NCBI RefSeq assembly: GCF_900176475.1
Contig: NZ_FWXX01000006.1
Span: forward strand, 1 to 64,000
Direction of reading: 5' to 3'
Length of the DNA: 64,000 bases
Source of the DNA: Tropicibacter naphthalenivorans
Lineage (GTDB): Bacteria > Pseudomonadota > Alphaproteobacteria > Rhodobacterales > Rhodobacteraceae
A program made the translations under genes and the position numbers. Of this stretch, positions 17,911-27,234 are shown piece by piece. Below the pieces are notes generated by a model. It had not been told where the DNA came from, did no database searches, and was given only the letters and a program-made list of their open reading frames with translations. Numbering within the stretch: position 1 is the stretch's first letter; each line of letters begins with the position of its first letter.

Positions 17911-19724
17911 AGGGACGCGCAGAAAAGCCTGTTCCCAAGCGCTTTTGAGGTCGCAACGCCCGCCGGGGGCCGACGGCTGGCAGGATCTCTATCCGTATTA
18001 CACCCAGTTCAATCCCAAACGGCGCGCCGAGGATGACCAGACCTTTTGGTTCTGCAACTCGCAGCACTGGCCGACGCCGTTCCGTCCGTTTGACGTGATC
18101 ATGGTGGATTTCGCGACGAAATCGCTGGGCCAATACAACACCCGCCACCTGCTGGTGCCGCCCGAGAATGGCGTCGATTACCGCATTCTGAACGGCTATG
18201 TGTACTTCTCGCCCGTCGGCGTGAACCCGCAGGACATCGAAGCGTGCGTTCCCCAATTCATGGAGCGCGCCGGGCATTACTTTGCCAACTGGGGTGACCT
18301 CTACGCCAACTGGAAAACCAAGGTGATGGCGCAGATCAACGCGCTGGAGTCGCTGGATTTCACCACCCTGCCAGAGGTCGAGCCGCTGGACGTCGTGACC
18401 AGCGGTGCGGGGGCCGGACAGCACCAACCAGCTGTTCGACCAATACGACCGCGCGATTGAGCTGTGCTATAAGATTTGGCAACACCACTTTGAGTTCCTG
18501 AACCTCGGATATGCCGCCTATCTGGACTTCTTCGGGTTCATGAAAGGCGAATTCCCCAACATCCCCGATCAGGCGATTGCCAAGATGGTGCAGGGCGTCG
18601 ATAGCGAACTCTTCCGCCCAGATGATGAGCTGAAAAAGCTGGCCAAGCTGGCGGTCGAACTGGATCTGGGCGACGCTCTGGCGACGGGTTCCGTGGATGA
18701 GGCGCTCGCCGCTGTCGCCGCGCAGCCGAACGGCGCGCAGTGGATAGAGGCGTGGGAAACCGCGAAAAATCCGTGGTTTAACTTTACCTCGGGCAATGGG
18801 TTCTATTCGACCGACAAGTATTGGATCGACCATCTGGACATCCCCATGTCCTACCTGCGCGACTACATTGACCGTCTGAACGACGGCGATGAGATCATGC
18901 GCCCCACCGAGCGTCTCTTGGCCGAGCGTGACCGCATCACCGCCGAATACCGCGAGATGATGGAGCCAGAGGCGCAGGCCGTTTTCGACGGCAAACTGGG
19001 CCTTGCCCGCACCGTGTTCCCCTATGTCGAAGATCATAACTTTTACATTGAGCACTGGGCGATTGGCGTCTTTTGGCGCAAAATGCGCGCGCTGTCGAAA
19101 CTGCTGGCGGATCAGGGCTTTTGGGAAAATGAGGACGACATGTTCTTTCTCAATCGCAACGAGGTGCGCGACGTTTGGTGGGATTATTCCTCTTCGTGGG
19201 CGATCGGCGTGGCCAAGCGCGGCACCGACGTGTGGCCCGAGGAAATCGCCCGCCGCCGCAAGATCTATGAGGCGCTTTCGGCACAATCCCCGGCCCCGGC
19301 GCTGAACAACCCGCCCGAAGTGATCACCGAGCCGTTTACCATCACGCTTTGGGGCATCACCTCCGAGGCGATTGACCGCTGGACGGGTGGGGCGTCTGAG
19401 GACGGCATTTTGGCCGGTATGGCCGCCGCCCCCGGCATCGTCGAAGGCACCGCCCGCGTGCTGCGCAGCCCGGACCAGCTGTCCGAGCTGAAAAAGGGCG
19501 AAATCCTCGTGACGCCGGTGACCGCGCCGTCCTGGGCGCCGGTGTTCGGCAAGATCGGCGCGGCGGTGGCCGACATTGGCGGCATGATGAGCCACGCCGC
19601 GATTGTCTGCCGCGAGTATGGCCTTCCGGCGGTGACCGGCACCGGCACCGCCAGCAGCCAGATCAAGACGGGGATGCGCCTGCGGGTGGATGGCAACACC
19701 GGCAAGGTGACCATTCTGGACTGA
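17911..19724 (+). pseudogene. Dikinase-type phosphotransferase, substrate-binding + phosphohistidine subunit, two frameshifts and lost start
   Basis: The repaired product is about 603 residues. It opens KSLFPSAFEVATPAG then ADGWQDLYPYYTQFN, a start typical of the large subunit of phenylphosphate synthase-like proteins. It ends in a mobile PEP-utiliser domain with the catalytic histidine in GGMMSHAAIVCREYGLPAV. There is no C-terminal TIM barrel, so it is not PEP synthase; the ~460-residue middle part should bind the phosphate acceptor. Lesions: the codon at the expected start (17911, eight bases after GGAGGA) reads AGG instead of ATG, and G5 runs at 17965-17969 and 18409-18413 each carry one G too many. 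From 18410 on the frame is intact to TGA. The acceptor is unknown; the P450 and SDR neighbours suggest an alcohol or enolisable ketone. Confidence 0.75.
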
Positions 19725-19790
19725 TCACTCCGACCTGGAGGCGCGCGTCTTGCGCCCCCATTTTTCACGCAAATTCCAGAGGATGGATGC

Positions 19791-20450
19791 TTGATTGCTC
19801 AGGACATCTTTTTGCCGCGCGATCGGGCGCTTTGGGAAGAGGCAAAGCCCTATCTGAACGTGCGCAACAATGACGAGCACACGATCATCGCCTACGCGCT
19901 CGCGCAGGTGCTGTTGCGGGAAATCCCCGAGGCGGACCCAGACGTGGTCCTGCCCGCGATCCTGCTGCACGATGTCGGGTGGAGCCGTGTGCCCAAGGAC
20001 TTGCTGTTGCTCGCCGTGGGGCGCAGGCCGACGCGGCTGGATCTGGTGCGCGATCACGAGCTGTATGGCGTGGATATTGCGCGCGAGAACCTTGAACGGC
20101 ACCGCCTAGAGGGCGTCGACATCGACGCGGTGTGTCAGATCATCGACGGCCACGACACGGTCAAAGAGGACAAGAATATCAACGACGCGGTGGTCAAGGA
20201 CGCGGACAAGGGCTGGCGCTCGACCCCGCATGGGATGCGCACCATTGCCGGCTGGTATGACGTGCCGGTCACCGAGGTGCTGTTGATGCTCGAGGAACGC
20301 TCGAACCCGGTGATGCTGACCGCGCCGGGGCGCGCGCAGGCCTAGGCGCAGACCGCCGCGGTGCGCGCGGAACGGGCGATCCAAAGCTATCTGGGCCGAG
20401 GCCCGGAATTCACGACTTTCAATGAAAAGGCAGGAACATCATGGGGGTAA
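19791..20450 (+). pseudogene. HD-domain phosphohydrolase-like protein, amber stop near the 3' end
   Basis: It starts at TTG (19791) after an AGAGGA site. It shows HD-family metal motifs: NDEHTIIAYAL, AILLHDVGWSRVP, IIDGHDTVKEDKNIND and VVKDADKGWR. TAG occurs at 20343-20345 after 184 residues, but the same frame goes on for 34 codons of protein-like sequence (AAVRAERAIQSYLGRG, EFTTFNEKAG). It ends at TAA 20448-20450, overlapping the next start codon as operon genes do. I therefore think that the TAG interrupts the original C-terminus; the HD core would survive. HD proteins hydrolyse phosphate esters or nucleotides, and the position directly after a phosphotransferase pair is suggestive. The substrate is unknown. 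Confidence 0.7.
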
Positions 20451-21199
20451 CGGGCTTGGGGCTGGAGGGCAAAGCCGTCATCGTCACGGGCGCGGCCCAA
20501 GGGATTGGCCGCGCCTTTGCCATGGCCTTTGCGGCCGAGGGGGCGCGGGTGCTGGCCGCGGACATTGCCTGCTGCAAGGACACCTGCGCGTTGGTCGAGG
20601 CGGCGGGCGGCACCTGCGTGACGACGGCCTTGGATGTGACAGATGCGGCCAGCTGCCGGGCGATGGCGCAAGCGGCACAGGACGCGTTCGGCGCGGTCGA
20701 TGTGCTGGTGAATAACGCGGCGTTCTTTGCGGCGCTCAAACGCGCGCCCTTTATGGAGCTGGACGAAGACGACTGGGACAAGGCGATGAACGTCAACACC
20801 AAGGGCGTCTGGCAGGTCAGCCGCGCCGTGGTGCCCTTGATGAAAGCGCAGGGCGGGTCGATCATCAACATCGCTTCGGCGACGGTGTTTTCCGGCTCGC
20901 CGCACTGGATGCACTACGTCGCCTCCAAGGGGGCGGTGATCGCCATAAGCCGGGTGATGGCCAAGGAGCTGGGCCCCGACAACATGCGGGTCAACGTGAT
21001 CGCGCCGGGGTTCACCCTGACCGAGGCGAGCTTTGGCCACATTGAAGATGCGCGCAACTATGGCGTGGGCCGCGCCGCGCTTTGCCGCAATGCCGAGGCC
21101 GAGGACATCACCGGCGGGGCGCTGTATCTGGCCTCAAAGCTGTCTGGGTTCATGACCGGGCAGACCTTGGTGATTGACGACGGCAAGCAATTCATCTGA
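20441..21199 (+). CDS. Short-chain dehydrogenase/reductase
   Basis: A 252-residue classical SDR with the cofactor motif TGAAQGIG, the acidic NAD-selecting region LAADIA, the structural NNAAF, the catalytic Ser in NIASATVFSGS and YVASKGA as the Tyr-x3-Lys pair. The C-terminal GGALYLASKLSGFMTGQTLVIDDG is typical of alcohol/polyol dehydrogenases. It is complete. It overlaps the end of the HD gene and is followed 20 bases on by the ferredoxin gene. In this setting the probable task is oxidation of a secondary alcohol made by the P450; this is inference. Confidence 0.85.
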   Translation: MGVTGLGLEGKAVIVTGAAQGIGRAFAMAFAAEGARVLAADIACCKDTCALVEAAGGTCVTTALDVTDAASCRAMAQAAQDAFGAVDVLVNNAAFFAALKRAPFMELDEDDWDKAMNVNTKGVWQVSRAVVPLMKAQGGSIINIASATVFSGSPHWMHYVASKGAVIAISRVMAKELGPDNMRVNVIAPGFTLTEASFGHIEDARNYGVGRAALCRNAEAEDITGGALYLASKLSGFMTGQTLVIDDGKQFI

Positions 21200-21219
21200 C
21201 GTACGAAGGAAAAGACAGA

Positions 21220-21540
21220 ATGGTCAAAGTGAAGTTCATCGAAGAAACCGGCACCCGCCGCGATGTGGACGCCAAGGAAGGCGAGCCGCTGATGTATGCA
21301 GCCAAGGACGCGGGCATCGAAGGGATTATCGCGGAATGCGGCGGCTCTGCCATGTGCGCCACCTGCCACTGCTACGTGGTTGAAGCGCCGAACGGCCCTT
21401 TGCCCGCGCCGGACGTGGCCGAGGCCGACACGATTGAGTTCAACGCCGAGACCCCGACCGAGGCCTCGCGCCTGACCTGTCAGCTGGTGGTGACGGCGGC
21501 CCTCGAAGGGGCAGTGTTCCAAGTCGCCACCGGGCGCTGA
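21220..21540 (+). CDS. Adrenodoxin/putidaredoxin-type [2Fe-2S] ferredoxin
   Basis: A 106-residue ferredoxin starting MVKVKFIEETGTRRDV. The cluster ligands are in ECGGSAMCATCHCYVVE (Cys-x5-Cys-x2-Cys) and a distant SRLTCQLVV. This is the spacing of vertebrate-type ferredoxins that feed bacterial P450s. It closes the co-directional P450/dikinase cluster and is followed at once by two hairpin terminators, so it marks the end of that transcript. Its paralogue at 31278 is coupled to the second P450. Confidence 0.9.
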   Translation: MVKVKFIEETGTRRDVDAKEGEPLMYAAKDAGIEGIIAECGGSAMCATCHCYVVEAPNGPLPAPDVAEADTIEFNAETPTEASRLTCQLVVTAALEGAVFQVATGR

Positions 21541-21565
21541 GCCGTCAGGGGACGGCAATTTTTTT
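21541..21565 (+). terminator. Strong Rho-independent terminator after ferredoxin
   Basis: GCCGTC (21541-21546) pairs with GACGGC (21551-21556) around a four-base loop. It is followed by AA and seven T residues, directly after the ferredoxin stop. Confidence 0.85.
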
Positions 21566-21577
21566 ATCTAATAAAAT

Positions 21578-21609
21578 TGGGCGCCCGCGGGGATCGGGGC
21601 GCCCATTTT
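21578..21609. terminator. Second hairpin terminator between convergent operons
   Basis: TGGGCGCC (21578-21585) pairs with GGCGCCCA (21598-21605) and runs into TTTT on the plus strand. On the minus strand the upstream AATTTTATT side gives a T-rich tail, so it can terminate the opposing ligase operon too. Confidence 0.7.
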
Positions 21610-23609
21610 CATGTGTGGCGTTTGGCTGCGAAGTCGGCGAACCAGTCCAAGACATCCGGGTTGCGCGTGGCGTCGCGGCTGGCGACGCTCTCCGGCGCGG
21701 CCCCCATCAGAAGCTTGCGCACGGGCACCTCCATCTTCTTGCCTGTCAATGTTGCGGGGATGCCGGGCGCTGCGATGATCTCATCCGGGACATGGCGGGG
21801 CGAGCGTTCGCTGCGTAGCCTTGCGGCGATGGTCTTGCGGAACTCATCGGTCAGCTCGGCCCCTTCGGCCATCTGCACGAACAGCGGCATGTAATAGCCG
21901 CCGCCGGGCTCTTCGATACAGACCACGAGGCTGTCGAGTACCTCGGGGATCGCCTCCATCGTGCGGTAGATCTCGGCCGAGCCGATCCGCACGCCAAACC
22001 GGTTCAACGTCGCATCCGACCGCCCCCGCACAAAGCTGCCGCCGTGGGTGTTGAACTTGACCCGGTCGCCATGGTGCCACACGCCGGGGTAGGTGGCGAA
22101 ATAGCTGTCCTCATAGCGGCGAAAGGCTGAATCCCCCCAGAACATCAGCGGCATAGAGGGCATGGGCCGCTCAATCACCAGCTCGCCTTCGGCATCGATC
22201 ACCGCCGCGCAGGCTTCGTCATAGGCGCGCGCCAAGGTCCCCAACTCCGGCGCCTGAATTTCCCCGGCGCGGGTCGGCAACAGCGGCGAGCCGGCAAGGA
22301 TGCCCGAGCAGAACTCGGTCCCGCCCGATTGCGAACTGGCCCAGATGTCGGGCTTGATCGCCTCATGCGCCCACTGAAATGTCTCGGGTGTGGACGGCGA
22401 TCCGACCAGCATCACCGACTGCAAGGCGCTGAGATCAAACTCTTTTCCCGGCTCGATCCCCTGCTGACGCACCATCTGGATATAGGTCGGCGAGACGCCC
22501 AGAACGGTGGCCTGCGCCTGCTCGGCGATGCGCCACAAGAGACGCGCATCCGGGTACGCCGGGTGCCCGTCATATAGCACCGCCCGACCGTTCATCAACG
22601 GCCCCCACATCAGCGTGTTCCAGACCATCCAACCAGTGGTCGAGTAAAAGAACAGCGCGCCGCCTTCGCCGATTTCAAAGTGAAACGCGGCGGATTTGTA
22701 GTGCTCCAGCACGATGCCGTGGTGGGTGTGGACGATGGGTTTGGGCAGGCCTGTGGTGCCCGAGGAAAACAGCACCCACAGCGGATGATCGGACGCAACA
22801 CGCGTATACTCAAAGTGTTCACATGGTATATCCAGCCCGTCCAGCATCGCGTCCCACGTCTGGATCACCGCCGCGCAGGGCCCGGGTGTCTTGGCCGCCG
22901 AGGGCAGATAGTCCAGCATCACCAAGTGCTCGGCGGTGGGCAGTGCGCCCATGATCTGGGTCAGATCACCGGTGCGGTCATAGTCCTTGCCGCCGTAGCG
23001 ATAGCCGTTCACGGCAAAAACCATCTTGGGCGAAATCTGGCTAAAGCGGTCGATCACCGTTTGTGCGCCGAATTCGGGCGCGGCAGAGGACCACGTCGCG
23101 CCGATGGCGATCACCGCCAGATGCGCCACCACCGTTTCGGGAATGTTGGGCATGTAGCCGACCACGCGGTCGCCGGGGCCAAGGCCCATCTCGCGCAGCC
23201 GCGTCGCCAGCCTGCGCACGGCCCCGCCGATCTCCGCCCAGCTAGAGGTCGCGCTCTCGCGCAGTTCCGACGAATGGTGCAGCATGACGCGGGTCGGATC
23301 ACCCGTCCTTTCGTGCCGCAACACGTGTTCGGTGTAATTCAGCCGCGTGCCGGTGAACCAGCGGGTGCGCGGCATGGGGGCGCTTGCCATCACCTCTTGG
23401 AGATCGCCTTCGGCAATGATGTCAAAGTACTCCCACAGCGATTTCCAAAAGCCGGGGATGTCCTGCGTGGACCAGTCCCACAGGTCCCAATAGCCGTCAA
23501 AAGTCTGGTCTCGGTCAGATAACCAATTGAGATAGCTCGTGATATTCGCCGCGGCGAGGCGGTCAGGCGAAGCGTGCCAGAGCGTCTGGCCTTCGGTCAC
23601 TTGAGCCAT
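21609..23609 (-). CDS. Acetoacetyl-CoA synthetase-like acid:CoA ligase
   Basis: A 666-residue ANL-family ligase of the acetoacetate-CoA ligase size. It has the N-terminal WLSDRDQTFDGYWDLWDWS block found in acetoacetyl-CoA synthetases. Other motifs: the AMP-binding P-loop LFSSGTTGLPKPIVHTHHG, the SQSGGTEFCSG core, the HGDRVKF hinge region, RSDATLNRFGVRIGSAEIY, and TGKKMEVPVRK with the C-terminal catalytic lysine. It would activate a beta-keto acid (acetoacetate or an analogue) with ATP and CoA. It overlaps the phosphatase gene upstream by 13 bases and is the last gene of a tight operon with a biotin-dependent carboxylase. This suggests that the carboxylase product is its substrate. Confidence 0.85.
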   Translation of the reverse strand: MAQVTEGQTLWHASPDRLAAANITSYLNWLSDRDQTFDGYWDLWDWSTQDIPGFWKSLWEYFDIIAEGDLQEVMASAPMPRTRWFTGTRLNYTEHVLRHERTGDPTRVMLHHSSELRESATSSWAEIGGAVRRLATRLREMGLGPGDRVVGYMPNIPETVVAHLAVIAIGATWSSAAPEFGAQTVIDRFSQISPKMVFAVNGYRYGGKDYDRTGDLTQIMGALPTAEHLVMLDYLPSAAKTPGPCAAVIQTWDAMLDGLDIPCEHFEYTRVASDHPLWVLFSSGTTGLPKPIVHTHHGIVLEHYKSAAFHFEIGEGGALFFYSTTGWMVWNTLMWGPLMNGRAVLYDGHPAYPDARLLWRIAEQAQATVLGVSPTYIQMVRQQGIEPGKEFDLSALQSVMLVGSPSTPETFQWAHEAIKPDIWASSQSGGTEFCSGILAGSPLLPTRAGEIQAPELGTLARAYDEACAAVIDAEGELVIERPMPSMPLMFWGDSAFRRYEDSYFATYPGVWHHGDRVKFNTHGGSFVRGRSDATLNRFGVRIGSAEIYRTMEAIPEVLDSLVVCIEEPGGGYYMPLFVQMAEGAELTDEFRKTIAARLRSERSPRHVPDEIIAAPGIPATLTGKKMEVPVRKLLMGAAPESVASRDATRNPDVLDWFADFAAKRHT

Positions 23610-24409
23610 GGTTGCTCCTGCAATTGGGTCAGCGAGGGGATGACGACATGGGCGCGCTCGTCCTCGGGAAAGCTGTTGAACAGCGCGGCGTCGGCGATGC
23701 CGGTGGTCACGCCGACGGTCAACGCGCCCGCGCGGCGGCCCATGCGGATTTCCAGCTTGGGGTCGTCGCCGACCACCACCATCTCGCGCGGGTCAGCGCC
23801 GGTGATGGCGGTGACGGTGGTCAATCCGGCGGTCTCGGGCTTGCCGAAAACCGTCACCTTGGTGTCGGTGGCATTCTCCAAAGCGGCGGCGATCGCGCCG
23901 GAAATCCCCAGCATCCGGCCCCTGGACGAGGCGAAATAGGGCGCGACCGACCCCGCAAAGGGCGTGGCCCCGTCCCAGACCGCTTGAACCACGGCCTCCA
24001 GCCCTTCGGTCGTCAAATCGCGGGTGTAGCCCAGCAAAACCGCATCGACCTTTGGCGCATTCTTGGTGGCGGGGATGACCTCAATGCCCGCCTCAGCCAC
24101 GGGAACGGTGGTGCCGTCGCCGCCCAAGACCATGACCCGTTTGTAGCCACGCTGGGCCAAGGCTTGCGCCGCGATGGCGGCTGGGGTCAGCAAGTGACCG
24201 GGGTCGATAATGATGCCCGCATCGGCGAGCAATGGATAATAATGTTTGGGTGCAAAAAATGTACCATTTGTATACGCAACGATCTTGATCCGCTTGGCCC
24301 GGCAGGCGGCCAGCGCGTCCAGCACGCCGGGCAGGGCGGCAAAGGTGCCCTTTTCCTTGTCCATCAGCGCCAAGGTACCGTCGATGTCGAAAACTGCCGC
24401 CTTGATCAT
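23597..24409 (-). CDS. HAD-superfamily (NagD-like, type IIA) phosphatase
   Basis: A 270-residue protein with HAD motif I VFDIDGTLALMD, the motif II region AYTNGT, the lysine motif VFGKPETAG and motif III VVVGDDPKLEIRMG. The C2-type cap between motifs II and III (GHLLTPAAIAAQAL, LGGDGTTVPV) is that of NagD/4-nitrophenylphosphatase-like enzymes. Such enzymes dephosphorylate small molecules such as sugar phosphates or phosphoglycolate. It overlaps the carboxyltransferase stop (ATGA) and the ligase start, so it is translated together with them. A phosphatase inside a carboxylase operon opposite a phosphotransferase cluster is unusual; the substrate is unknown. Confidence 0.8.
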   Translation of the reverse strand: MIKAAVFDIDGTLALMDKEKGTFAALPGVLDALAACRAKRIKIVAYTNGTFFAPKHYYPLLADAGIIIDPGHLLTPAAIAAQALAQRGYKRVMVLGGDGTTVPVAEAGIEVIPATKNAPKVDAVLLGYTRDLTTEGLEAVVQAVWDGATPFAGSVAPYFASSRGRMLGISGAIAAALENATDTKVTVFGKPETAGLTTVTAITGADPREMVVVGDDPKLEIRMGRRAGALTVGVTTGIADAALFNSFPEDERAHVVIPSLTQLQEQPWLK

Positions 24410-25872
24410 GCGCTGCCTCCCAGCTCGATCTTCAGGCCGGGGCGTTCGATTTTCACGTGGCTCAGGCCTTTGCGTTTGGTCAGTTCCTTAACCAAGTCCA
24501 TCACCGGTTTGCTGCCGGGATCATAGCCGCGACGTGCAGGGCCAGCGGAGACCATGGCGTCCACCTGATCGGCGGGCATGGTGGCGCGCAAGAGGAACTC
24601 TTCGTCGCTGTAATGCTTGCCGATCTTGGCGCGCAACTCGGACAGCGGGGCCATTTTCGGTTCGGATTCAATCTCTTGCGCGCGTTTCGAGGATTTGATT
24701 CGGTCCTCGATATTGGCGTCCATCGGCATCGCGGGCGTGCCGAAGCGGCCCAGCACATAGCGCGTCACCTCGTCGGGAACGGTCTGGTAGCGTTCCTCCG
24801 CCGTGACGTTCAGGAGCGCTTGGGTCGCGACCAACTGGCTGAACGGCGTAACCATGATCGGATAGCCCAGTTCGGCGCGGACGCGGGCGACTTCTTCGAG
24901 CACTTTGGGGACCAGATGCTCGCGCTTGGTCTCGCGCAACTGGCGCTTCAGGGTGCCCATGACGCCGCCGGGGATCTGGTGGTGAAAGTACGAGCGGTCG
25001 AACTCGCCGGGGGTGCCGTGCATCAGGCCTTCGGCGCGGGCGAGGGCGGTGAAATAGGCGTCCATCTCGGCGACGGCGTCGTCGTCTACGTCGACGGTGT
25101 GGCCCATGTCGCGCAGGTTGGCGATGACGGGCAATTGCGCGGGCCGCGAAGTGCCGTTCGCCGCCGAAGACGCGCAGGTGTGCAGGTAGCCCGCCCCGGC
25201 GTCGGCGGCGTCGAGATAGGCAAAGGGCGCAAGGCCGATGGTGCAGTGGCTGTGGACCTCTAGCGGCGTGTCGCCAACGACGGCCATCAGCGCCGGGATC
25301 AAGCTCCGCGCCCGCTCGGGCGAGATCAGCCCACCGGGGTCCTTGACGTAGATCCGGTCGAATTTTCCACTATTGGCCAATGCTTTAGCGCCTTCGGCCC
25401 AATGTGCATCGTCGTGCAAAGGCGACAGGGTAAAGGTCAGCGCGGCGACGATCTGCGTGCCTCCGGCCTTGCGCGTCAGCCCCGCCATATTGGTCATATT
25501 CGCGATGTTGTTCATCGGGTCCATGACCGCAAAACGGTCAATCCCGTTGTTCACCAGCAGGCGAAAAGAGAACTCCATCAGTTCTTCGCTGGCCGTCTCC
25601 CAAGAGATGAACCGCATCCCCGTCGTCAGGAAGGACAGCGGCGTGTTGGGCGCGGCCTCGCGGAACAGCCGCAGACGTTCCCACGGGTCTTCTTGTTTAA
25701 AGCGCACGGCCACGGCCATATGCGTCGAGGTTGTAAAGTCGATGGAGTCAAAGCCCACGCGGTCCATCACCGGGGCGATTTGCAGCATCATCCCGGTGTC
25801 CAGCCCCGTAGCCCCCCATTTGGACTGGTTGCCATCGCGCAGGGTGCAGTCGATCAGCTTGATATCGCTCAT
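24406..25872 (-). CDS. HMGL/PycB-type biotin-dependent carboxyltransferase subunit
   Basis: A 488-residue protein. The N-terminal TIM barrel of the HMG-CoA lyase-like family opens with LIDCTLRDGNQSKWG (the metal/CO2-transfer DTTLRD motif in the form DCTLRDGNQS). RIYVKDPGGLISPERA is the lysine region, and HSHCTIGLAPFAYLDAADAG gives the metal-binding HxH. The C-terminal half is the conserved carboxylase domain of pyruvate carboxylase B / oxaloacetate decarboxylase alpha (QIPGGVMGTLKRQL, MVTPFSQLVATQALLN). It lacks a fused biotinyl domain, matching the separate carrier gene. Known members carboxylate pyruvate or 2-oxoglutarate. The neighbouring ligase hints at a different enolisable ketone substrate, but ordinary pyruvate carboxylase activity is the safe default. 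Confidence 0.8.
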   Translation of the reverse strand: MSDIKLIDCTLRDGNQSKWGATGLDTGMMLQIAPVMDRVGFDSIDFTTSTHMAVAVRFKQEDPWERLRLFREAAPNTPLSFLTTGMRFISWETASEELMEFSFRLLVNNGIDRFAVMDPMNNIANMTNMAGLTRKAGGTQIVAALTFTLSPLHDDAHWAEGAKALANSGKFDRIYVKDPGGLISPERARSLIPALMAVVGDTPLEVHSHCTIGLAPFAYLDAADAGAGYLHTCASSAANGTSRPAQLPVIANLRDMGHTVDVDDDAVAEMDAYFTALARAEGLMHGTPGEFDRSYFHHQIPGGVMGTLKRQLRETKREHLVPKVLEEVARVRAELGYPIMVTPFSQLVATQALLNVTAEERYQTVPDEVTRYVLGRFGTPAMPMDANIEDRIKSSKRAQEIESEPKMAPLSELRAKIGKHYSDEEFLLRATMPADQVDAMVSAGPARRGYDPGSKPVMDLVKELTKRKGLSHVKIERPGLKIELGGSA

Positions 25873-27230
25873 GTTTTGTCCTCCGTGAGGCGGGGCAGAA
25901 CGCCTGTCAGATAGGTCGTATCGACGCCGCCCTGTTGAAAGGTCTCATCTGCCATGATGGCGCTGTGCAGGGGGGCGTTGGTGGTGACGCCGTCCAGCGT
26001 ATGTAAATTGAGTACAGCTTGCATACGCGCGATGGCGTCGGCCCGCGTCGGCCCCCAAGTGATCAGCTTGGCGATCATGGAATCGTAAAAGGGCGAGATC
26101 ATCGCGCCGGGTTGCATGTGCGTGTCGACCCGCACGCCGGTCAGCGACGGAAACCACGCCTGTTTGATCCGGCCCGGAGAGGGCATGAAATCACTTTGTA
26201 TATCTTCTGCATTCAATCTGCATTCAATTGCGTGGCCGTGCAGAGTGATGTCGTTTTGGCGCATTCCCAAGGGCTTACCCTCTGCGATGGCGATCTGGAG
26301 CGCGATCAGGTCGAGGCCCGTGATCGCTTCGGTCACTGGGTGTTCAACTTGTATACGTGCGTTCATCTCGAGAAAGTAGAACTCCTGCCGTTCCACATCG
26401 ACGAGAAATTCGACCGTTCCGAGCGAGCGATAACTTATGTGCCGCGCGTATGTGACAGCGGCGTCCAGTAGCCCTTGGCGCAGGGTGTCTGGCAGGCCGG
26501 GGGCGGGGGCTTCTTCGACCACCTTTTGATAGCGGCGCTGGACGGAACAATCGCGCTCGCCGGTGTGCAGGACCGTCTCGCCGTCCGACAGGATCTGCAC
26601 CTCGACATGCCGCCCGACGGTGACGAACCGTTCGAGATAAACGCGCCCATCGCCAAAGGCGGCGGCGGCCTCGGAAATCGCGAGGTTGAGTTGCGCGGGC
26701 AGTTCAGCGGCAGAGTTTACGCGCTTCATGCCGCGCCCACCGCCGCCCGACACCGCCTTGATCAGCAAGGGAAAACCGACAGCCTCGGCAAGCTTTAGCG
26801 CCTCGGCCTCGGTGTCCACCGACCCGCCCGGGGTCAGGGGGACGCCAGCCTTTTCATCGTGGGTGCGCGCGGTCAGCTTGTCGCCCACGGCGGTCAGGTT
26901 GTCCGGCGATGGGCCGATAAAGATCAGGTCGGTCTCGGCGCAAGCCTCGGCCAAGTCCTTGTTTTCCGACAGGAACCCATAGCCGGGGTGGATCGCGTCA
27001 CAGCCGGTGCCCATCGCTGCCTCGATCACCGTGCCGACCTTGAGATAGCTTTGCGTCGCCGCCGCTGGCCCGAGGCAAACCACGCGCGTTGCCAATTGTG
27101 CACCCAATGTATCCCGGTTCGCTTCGGACACGCCGAGCACCGTTTCAATGCCCAATTCACGGCAGGTGCGGATGATGCGCACGGCAATTTCGCCGCGATT
27201 GGCGATGAAAATCCGTTTGATCTTGGCCAT
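25869..27230 (-). CDS. accC: Biotin carboxylase subunit
   Basis: A 453-residue enzyme of normal length. Motifs: KRIFIANRGEIAVRIIRTCRELG, the PGYGFLSEN loop, the glycine-rich ATP loop KAVSGGGGRGMKRV, RHVEVQILSDG, RDCSVQRRYQKVVEEAPAPG, FLEMNARIQVEHPVTE (catalytic Glu/Asn and Arg) and MIAKLITWGPTR. It carboxylates biotin on the carrier protein with ATP and bicarbonate. It overlaps the carboxyltransferase start by four bases and follows the carrier gene by only a few bases, so the three form one dedicated carboxylase. It is not the usual fatty-acid accBC arrangement. Confidence 0.9.
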   Translation of the reverse strand: MAKIKRIFIANRGEIAVRIIRTCRELGIETVLGVSEANRDTLGAQLATRVVCLGPAAATQSYLKVGTVIEAAMGTGCDAIHPGYGFLSENKDLAEACAETDLIFIGPSPDNLTAVGDKLTARTHDEKAGVPLTPGGSVDTEAEALKLAEAVGFPLLIKAVSGGGGRGMKRVNSAAELPAQLNLAISEAAAAFGDGRVYLERFVTVGRHVEVQILSDGETVLHTGERDCSVQRRYQKVVEEAPAPGLPDTLRQGLLDAAVTYARHISYRSLGTVEFLVDVERQEFYFLEMNARIQVEHPVTEAITGLDLIALQIAIAEGKPLGMRQNDITLHGHAIECRLNAEDIQSDFMPSPGRIKQAWFPSLTGVRVDTHMQPGAMISPFYDSMIAKLITWGPTRADAIARMQAVLNLHTLDGVTTNAPLHSAIMADETFQQGGVDTTYLTGVLPRLTEDKT

Positions 27231-27234
27231 GGGG

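Noticed and set aside
16784-19724. Annotation as phosphoenolpyruvate synthase broken into pieces
   Set aside because: The second protein ends with the phosphohistidine domain and its own stop. The PEP/pyruvate TIM barrel is absent, and its N-terminus is a proper family start, so two separate subunits are the natural state.
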